From NCBI GenBank assembly GCA_947683425.1, contig CANTUQ010000119.1:7155001-7219000 (forward strand): 64,000 bases of DNA. Reading direction: 5' to 3'. The notes below the pieces were generated by a model that saw only the letters and a list, made by a program, of their open reading frames with translations, was not told the DNA's origin and made no database searches. This stretch comes from Excoecaria cochinchinensis (lineage: Eukaryota; Streptophyta; Magnoliopsida; Malpighiales; Euphorbiaceae). Positions 57,163 through 64,000 of this stretch are shown in pieces (position 1 is the first letter of the stretch; every line of letters begins with the position of its first letter). Both the position numbers and the translations under genes were made by a program.

Positions 57163-57886
57163 GGTTATTGCGAAGAATTTCAAATTGACTTATTCTTGTT
57201 AAATTAATACATTTGATTAACAAATGAATATGCATATGAAAGTTATTATTGTAGATACCATGTGATTATATTTACATATAAATATATATATGCATATTTA
57301 TGCAATGAGGGGTGAATTGTGAAGTAAGCCATAGTATAAGTAAGTGATGTGATGATACGTTTTTGAGATGCTATGTTGATGAAGATTTTCTCTATGATTT
57401 TGAGATGCTATGTTGATGAAGATTTTCTCTATGATAATACGAATAATAACTGGATTAATAATTTAGCTTGCGAGTCAAGTAATGGATAGATAGGCATGCC
57501 TATAGGGTCTAAGTGCTGCAGCAAAGTGCTCGATTCTTTTGGAATCCCAATGCGTATTGAATCCTTCTTAGATTCTTTAAGTGTACATAATATTTCTTAT
57601 TGATTATTTCTATACTGATGGGTACTGATGAAAAAGTGTGTATCTTCGGATACAAACGTGATTGCTGTACTCTCGAGTACTGATACTCGTTCAATTGCAG
57701 GCAAGGCTTTAATAATGAAATAAGCTACAATGTACAAGTGAATGCAATGCGATATGATATTGTGAATGCGATGCGTTATAAATTGATATGTAATAATATG
57801 GCAATTGAATATGATTTTCTAATATGTCTTATGATTATTGATAGTGTAATATATATATATGTATGTATGTATATTGTTGTGGTTTC

Positions 57887-57932
57887 CCCACTAAGTGTTA
57901 TCACTTAGCACGGGTTTTCAATCCATGTAGGT
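57887..57932 (+). other. Double hairpin of element H LTR
   Basis: CTAAGTG-TTAT-CACTTAG (57891-57908): the consensus C-G pair at position 6 is T-A here, changed on both sides. CACGGG...TCCATG (57909-57927) and TAGGT follow. 348 bp before the LTR end. Confidence 0.88.
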
Positions 57933-58280
57933 TCTGAAGCAAAGTGACTTGAAGGAAGATCCCGCATCTTGGTTGGTCAACACATTAGGATTCGTTCCTT
58001 AGTGTAGGTTTCGTTATTTTGTATTATGTATATGTAATTAATAACTTTTAGGCATGTAAGAATTATAGCATAACTTTGGTATATATGATGTAATCTAATA
58101 TGAAAGTATGAGATTATCTATGCATAGTGAATGTCTTCTGCTGCATGCGAATGAAATTAATTGGTGTAAGAATGTGTATGTTAATGTAATTGTATGAGAT
58201 GTGCATGTGATGTGTGTCATGACAACCATTCTCAACTGCCGCAGCAAAGCTGTGCAAATGGATGGGAATGGGGTTTTACA

Positions 58281-58298
58281 AGTTGTGGTATCAGAGCC
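58281..58298 (+). promoter_or_regulatory. Primer-binding site of element H
   Basis: TGGTATCAGAGCC (58286-58298) is a perfect initiator-Met-type PBS. Confidence 0.88.
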
Positions 58299-58389
58299 TT
58301 GGTTTAGTTGTTTTTGGGCATAGTGTAGATTAGGATGCGTATAGATGTGTTGACCAAATCCAAACGTCCTTGTTTATGTATCAGATCGA

Positions 58390-59430
58390 TGGATCCTTCT
58401 AAATGCGCCAGAGAAGAGACCACTGAAAGCATGAATCTCGATAAGTTGAAGTGTTTGAATCTGGTCAGTCTACACTAGCTAGTGTGGGATGTGATGTTCC
58501 AATGGTTCCTCTGGAAGCTTTACTCAAAATGTCACAAGATATGGCGAGGGTGCTTCACTGAATGACAGCACCGAAGGCTCCATTAGAATCTTTGAGGAAG
58601 CAGGGAGCAGAAGAGTTATATGGAACTAGTTTGGACGAATCAGTTAAGGCTGAGTATTGGATTAAGAAGGTTCAGAGAGTGTTGGAAGAGATAAGATGCC
58701 CTCCTGAACAGAAGGTTGAATGTGTGGTGTTACTGCTTCAAGGATCTACCTGCGATTAGTGAAAATTCGTATTAAAGCATTTGATGCTTTCGAACCCTAT
58801 TACTTGGGAATTCTTTGTACAGGAGTTCCAAAACAAGTACATTACAAAGGTGTATTGGGAAGCGAACTAGAAGCAGTTTCTGAATCTAAGGCAGAGAGCT
58901 ATGTCAGTAGCTGAGTACGAGAAAGAGTTCTTTAGGTTGAGTAAGTACGCAACTATGGGAGTACTAATAGAGGAGTTTACATGTTAGCAATTTGAGGAAG
59001 GATTGATTGAGCCAATCAAGGCATTGCTAATCTCAATGACAACATATCAAACTATGAGTTTCTACCAAATAGTACAAGCAGCCATGAGAGCTGAAAGATC
59101 ACTTGACATTCAGAGAGAGAGAATGCAAAGGAGAAATCCTAACAGAGGTGGGGCACATTCAGGTAAGTGACCAAGAGATCCTTCAGCAACACCTCTAGCT
59201 AAGTCACCTAGTAGTCCAGCTATTAGAGGCAGAAGGCAAGGAACTTCTTATGCATTTGGTAATGGTAGGGGTGCATCGGGTAATAGAAGTGAAGAACCTG
59301 AATGTCCTCATTGTTGTAAGAGGCATAGAGGCAATTGTTAGAAGTTGACTGGGCTTGTTTTTGATGTGGTAGTACAGAGCGCTATCTGGTTAACTGTCCT
59401 AAGACTTATGAGGCAACCGAAAATCATCAA
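58390..59430 (+). pseudogene. Broken Gag of element H
   Basis: Starts MDPSKCAREE at 58390 and soon stops. 58562-58759 restores a clean capsid segment (GAEELYGTSLDESVKAEYWI, then VLEEIRCPPEQKVECVVLLL). Later pieces include the linker and two knuckle-like runs: CPHCCKRHRGNC (about 59301) and CGSTERYLVNC (about 59363), where an in-frame stop precedes the second Cys and the His is Arg. Confidence 0.8.
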
Positions 59431-59559
59431 GAAGCTAGTAGGGGTGCATCGAATTTGCCTCTAGTTCACAGAGGAAGAGGTAGAGGACATGGCAGAGGTG
59501 GCCAGTCCAGAGGTAGAACGGTGTTAGAATCAGTGGATAGACCTCCAACAGCACCAGCA

Positions 59560-59970
59560 AGGGCATATGCGATGAAGGCTCGAGAAGAGCAGGGTGCTTC
59601 AGAGGTCATTGCGAGTACATTTCTTCTCTTTAATATAGAAATATTAGCATTGATTGACCCTAGGTCTACCCATTCTTATGTATATTCTACGAAATTATGT
59701 GATAAGATGTTTATTGTTGAGCATCTAGATTATGATATGTGTGTGACTAGCCCTTTTGGAAATAGTGTGAATGTGAACAATGTATATAGAGATTGTCATT
59801 TATTTGTTTAAGGTCATGTGTTCCCTATAGATCTAAATGAATTGCCTTTTGACGAGTTTGATTTGATATTGGGCATGGATTGGTTGAGTAAGCACCGAGC
59901 TATAGTTAACTGTAGGAAGAAAATAATTGTGCTTAGCAGTGCAAAAAAGTCTAAAGTGATTGTGAGGGGT
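59560..59970 (+). pseudogene. Broken protease of element H, cut by solo LTR K
   Basis: The active-site segment reads ALIDPRSTHSY, with Gly of the usual D-x-G-S-T replaced by Arg. It continues with CVTSPFGNSVNV, a stop at 59809, then ELPFDEFDLILGMDWLSKH and VIVRG, at which point K interrupts the frame. Confidence 0.85.
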
Positions 59971-60195
59971 TGTAGGCGCTAGGTCCCGAGTCAGCTCAGA
60001 TTAGAGTTACCCAATGACGAAATTAGATGCCGGTTTATAGGCAAAAAAAATGTTGGAAGTGATAATTTCCTTGTCAAAATTAATTTTTTTAAATAAATAA
60101 AAAATATATATTTTAAGAATTTAAAAAAAAAAGTGGTTGGAAATTATAGTGTTCTAGTTAAAACTGAATTTTTTTTTTTAAAATAAATTGGCCGG

Positions 60196-60405
60196 TTGTG
60201 GCTGCTAGCGCGCAAGGGCAGTTGCCCCTTGTGTCCAGGCAGGCTGCACGCGCCTTATGTGTGCGCAGCGTGCCCGCAAGGGCGTGCTGCTCATCCCTCG
60301 CATGCGTGTACGCTGAGGGACGACCTGCTCGTCCCTCATTACTCGAGGGGCAGCCTGCCAGCCCACGCCTCGCCTGTCTTGTGCCATTGGGGGCTGTTTT
60401 TTGCC
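60196..60405. other. GC-rich island of solo LTR K
   Basis: Located about 225 bp inside the LTR start, the same place as the hairpin island of element A. Contains short inverted arms (for example GGGACGA with TCGTCCC at 60318-60333). The overlapping frames on both strands are composition artefacts. Confidence 0.6.
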
Positions 60406-61038
60406 AAATTAAGTTTTTTTATGGGTTTTTCATCAGTTTTTTAGGGGTTTTAAGGGGAAATTAATGGATTTTTGTTTTTTGGAAAAAAAGAGATATAAAT
60501 ATTTTTTTAGTGAATTTTGCAAAAAAAAATTTTTTTATGATCTTTCAGAGAGAAAAAGAGGGATTTTCTTAGCAAAAATATTTTTCTTTTCTTTTTCAAG
60601 AGCATTTTTTTCTAAGGTTCTAAGGGAATTTTTTGAAGTGAATTCTCGAGACAAAGAAAACAATTTTTTGTTCTTGGGGATTTTCTTCTTCTTTTTAACA
60701 ATTTTTTCTTCAGATAAAAAAAATAATTTTTTATTCTTGAGATAAAAAATTTTCTTCTATTTTTTACTTTTTCTAATTTCATTTTTGCAAGTTAAGACAA
60801 GGAAATTATCATTTTCCTTCATTCATCAAATTCAATTCTGAGGGTAAGTATTTTGGGTTTAATTTTGTATTTTTTATTATTATATTTTTTGTTTATAATT
60901 AATTAGCAACCATTTAGATTTTTAGATCTATTATTGTATTTTTTTTTTGTGATTTTGTTCATAGATTTAACATGCTTTAACTTTTTTTATTTATTTTATT
61001 TCTTTTCCTTCTTGCTTACTTGATTATTCATCTTCTTC

Positions 61039-61276
<238 letters not shown>

Positions 61277-62439
61277 TATGTTTTTTTGTCTATTGAAATA
61301 TTATTACGTTTATTTATTTTATTATGTCATTTAATTGGTTTGTCACTCATAATACATTTTATTTTATTTGTTTTAATTCATTTTTATTATTTTATGTACT
61401 AGTTACTAACATCACTTTTGTTTGTGTTTTTTATTTCAATATTTTTTTATGTGTGAGTATTTTCAATGTCAAATGGGAGCCCATGGAGATTTGAATATAC
61501 TATTTTGGTTGGATTTGTCACTTTTAGCATTATTATTATTTTTTTCTTATTTCGCCTTTATTTGTTTTTATTATGTAATATGTAATAAATTTAGTTTATT
61601 TTATGCACATTAAATAAAAATTATAAAAAATTCATATTAATAAATTGGAATTTTTTCAAATAAAATGGGACCGATATCCTATTTTCAACCAATAAAAACT
61701 CACTTTTAAAAAAAAAGAGTTAATTTTCTCAAAATGGGATCATTCGTCATGATTTTCCTAATGATGCATAAAAACAACTCTTTTATTTTCTAAAGTAAAC
61801 ATGAAGGAACCAATATTCCTACGCTTAATAAATATCCCGGTTTATGAATGTTTATTTATTCGTTTGATTTTTTTATTTAGTTATGTTTTATTTGATTTTA
61901 TTTGGGGGATTGTATTTTTGTCCCAGATTTTAATACCTTTTTATTTTTGGGCATTGTATTATGTCCCAATTTTTATTTTTCATTTTTTTTATTTGCTTTA
62001 TTATTTTATTATTTTATTGCTTTCTTTATTGCTTTTTTTTTCAATTCTTGATTTGCGCTTTATTTTCATGCATGACTGCGTGAGGTGAGAGATAGAATTT
62101 TAAAATAAAAAACCTATTTATAATGAACTAAGGCATTAATAACAGTAAAGTTCTGAATCCTTCTCTTGTTAGGCCCCGAGTTTAGATGAACTATGCCAAT
62201 TTTTTGTAAATTGGGTGGCGACTTCAAAATACGTCAAATGTGCCAAAAGGCTTAATGGGATTAGATGAACTTCCCCAATGTTCTATTGAGTAGGATTCCA
62301 AAATATCTCATGTTGCCCAAGATTAAGAGATGCAAACCCTCTCGAACCCTTAAAGTTAGCGCCCTGGGAAGTGATCGGGTTCAACGAGCATCACAAGGGT
62401 GTATGCTCTAATCCGCTGGTAGATGTGATTTTTATTATG

Positions 62440-63375
62440 CAAGCTTAGTGGTGTTTAAGGAAAGGATGTGAGACTTTCTTAGCCCTTGTGTTGGATTCGA
62501 AAAGAGAACAAGTGAGAATTCAGGATATTCCAGTAATGAGAGAATTTCCTGATGTGCTTCCAGAAGAGTTAGCTGGTGTACTGCTAATAAGAGAGGTAGA
62601 GTTGTCAATCGATATTGTGCCTGGTACAGTACCTGGGTCTAAGGCACCCTATTGGATGGCTCCTCCTAAGTTTAAGGAATTAAAGACTCAGTTGCAAGAG
62701 TTGTTGGATAGGGGTTTCATAAGACCAAGTGTATCTCCATGGGGAGCACCAGTGTTGTTCGTAAAGAAGAAAGATGGGACTATGAAGATGTGTATCAACT
62801 ATAGACAGCTGAATAAGGTGACAGTAAAGAATAGATTTCTACTACCCAGGATTGAGGATTTGTTTAACTAGTTGAAGGGAGCTGGTGTATTTTCTAAGAT
62901 CGATCTACGATCCGGTTATTATCAGTTGCAAGTGAAAAAGGAGGATATACCTAAGACTGCATTTAGGACTCGATATGGACATTATGAATTTCTTGTAGTG
63001 CCATGCGGGTTGACAAATACGCCTGCTGCATTCATGGATTCGATTAATAGAGTGTTTAGGCCATATTTGGATCAGTTTGTAGTGGTGTTCATTGATGATA
63101 TATCGGTATATTTAAAGAATGTGAAGGAGCATGTGCAGCATTTGAGAATTGTACTTCAGAGTTTGAGGGTGTATTAGTTATATGCAAAGCTTAATAAGTG
63201 TGAATTTTGGCTGAAAGAAGTGTCTTTTATAGGTCATATCGTTTTTTCTGATAGTATTAAGGTTAATCCAGCTAAGATAGAAGTAGTGGTGAGTTGGAAA
63301 CCACCTAGGAATGTGCCTAAGGTACAAAGTTTCTTGGGATTAGCAAGGTATTATAGGCGGTTAGTGAAGGGATTT
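62440..63375 (+). pseudogene. Broken reverse transcriptase of element H
   Basis: After the linker ([18 protein letters not shown]) come [37 protein letters not shown], a stop at 62869, then [27 protein letters not shown] and the active-site box VVFIDDI, which is intact. A stop at 63177 and several substitutions follow, and similarity ends at YYRRLVKGF near 63373. The thumb, RNase H and integrase are gone. Confidence 0.87.
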
Positions 63376-63620
63376 TATGTATATTAACATCTCTTAACTT
63401 TCTATGAGTGTATATGATTCTCTTGGATAATCCCGAGCTTGAGCGGCTGTCTACCATATTTGGAGGACTTCATCCGGTTTAGTTTCCTAATCCTCTTAAG
63501 TATTCTCTTTATTTGTTATTCATTGATTATTTCATGTCTATGGATATACTCTTTTCATACCTCGTTAATATATAAAGATGATCCAATGATTTGTACTAAA
63601 ATAAAAATGAGATTTGTATA
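63376..63620. other. Unassigned AT-rich junction sequence
   Basis: Between the truncated RT and recognisable Tat LTR. No frame or motif recognised. It may be the U3-side part of the following LTR or a fragment of another element. Confidence 0.4.
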
Positions 63621-64000
63621 AAATGCAAAAAGGGTCCAACGCCCTATTTTTATCCAATAAAGATCACCACGAATAAAAATCCCCAATTTTAATAACGATG
63701 CATGCGAGGACCAAAGTCCTCAAAATAAGCAAATGCCTCGATTTATGTATGATCAGCACATTTACAGAAAGGAGTTGTATTCCGCTCCTTGTATTATTGT
63801 AATTCCTTGCTTTCATTTTTTATCTGATCATTTATGGCTTTCAAGATGTGAATAAATGTGCCTTTTAATCAATTGCATAGTGTGGAGAGAGAGCGAATTA
63901 ATGATATTAAAATTTGATCATAAAATAATCGAGGTAGAAATAGATGAGAAATTCCGAACCCAGCTCTGGTCTTTGGGCTCAAAGAGGTTAGAGGTCCACC
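63621..64000 (+). repeat. Partial Tat LTR at window end
   Basis: Plus-strand match to the reverse of 7900-8290: GAGGACCAAAGTCCTC, GGAGTTGTATTCCGCTCC, GAACCCAGCTCTGGTCTTTG. It continues past the window. It could belong to element D or a separate insertion. Confidence 0.75.

Larger units (their letters stand above)
55494..58280 (+). repeat. 5' LTR of element H (about 2,787 bp)
   Basis: Ends GGGGTTTTACA directly before the PBS. A (TA)/(TATG) run at 57848-57875 sits just upstream of the double hairpin. The palindrome cluster is at 56994-57162. A 47-bp exact tandem repeat occurs near 57364-57438 (TTTTGAGATGCTATGTTGA). Confidence 0.8.

Noticed and set aside
60196..60464. Cys/Ala-rich frames on both strands
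   Set aside because: GC island of solo LTR K, opposite strands equally open, no counterpart in other Tat LTRs.

Overview
This window is plant nuclear DNA made almost entirely of nested LTR retrotransposons of the Ty3/gypsy superfamily. I found no host gene, tRNA, rRNA or bacterial-type feature. The evidence is long LTRs (2.4-3.8 kb) bounded by TG..CA, 5-bp target-site duplications (TSDs), primer-binding sites (PBS), polypurine tracts (PPT), and broken gag, protease, RT, RNase H and integrase reading frames. A large, repeat-rich angiosperm genome is the natural source; the species cannot be named from this.

Two lineages are interleaved. (1) Tat/Ogre-like elements: LTRs run from TGTAGACACC to a CGTCACA-type end, the PBS is of the TGGCGACTCCACTGGGG type, gag has a C-x2-H...GH...C knuckle, and RT/integrase fragments are of Tat type. 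(2) Chromoviruses of the Tekay/Del type: LTRs run from TGTAAC to TTACA, the PBS resembles initiator-Met TGGTATCAGAGC, and integrase carries a GPY motif and a chromodomain.

Layout. 1-10510: element A, minus strand, a young Tat-like element with gag only (TR-GAG type), an intact 488-aa Gag, nearly identical LTRs and a 24-copy minisatellite. 10511-11835: AT-rich DNA with no recognised feature. 11836-24628: element C, an old minus-strand Tat element, split by a decayed Tekay element L (12217 to about 16885). 24685-27669: Tekay solo LTR M with perfect TSD. 27727-31735 and 55443-55493: element D, a decayed plus-strand Tat element. D is split by element E (31736-55437, perfect TSD AGCTC), a gag-only Tekay derivative. 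E's 5' LTR was hit three times: solo LTR F (itself split by solo LTR G), nearly complete but dead Tekay element I (minus), and solo LTR J (minus). 55494-63375: Tekay element H, truncated in RT and split at the protease/RT linker by Tat-like solo LTR K (59971-62395). 63621-64000: start of another Tat-like LTR cut by the window edge.

The most interesting signals are non-coding. Every Tekay-type LTR here carries two adjacent short hairpins followed by (C/T)AGGT, 330-418 bp before the LTR end, with paired (compensatory) base changes between copies. Each of these LTRs also has a mid-LTR cluster of GC-rich near-palindromes whose architecture persists while the sequence changes between families. The Tat LTRs carry their own GC-rich hairpin island and an LTR-internal copy of the PBS core. 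Their 5' leaders look at least as well preserved as their coding regions.
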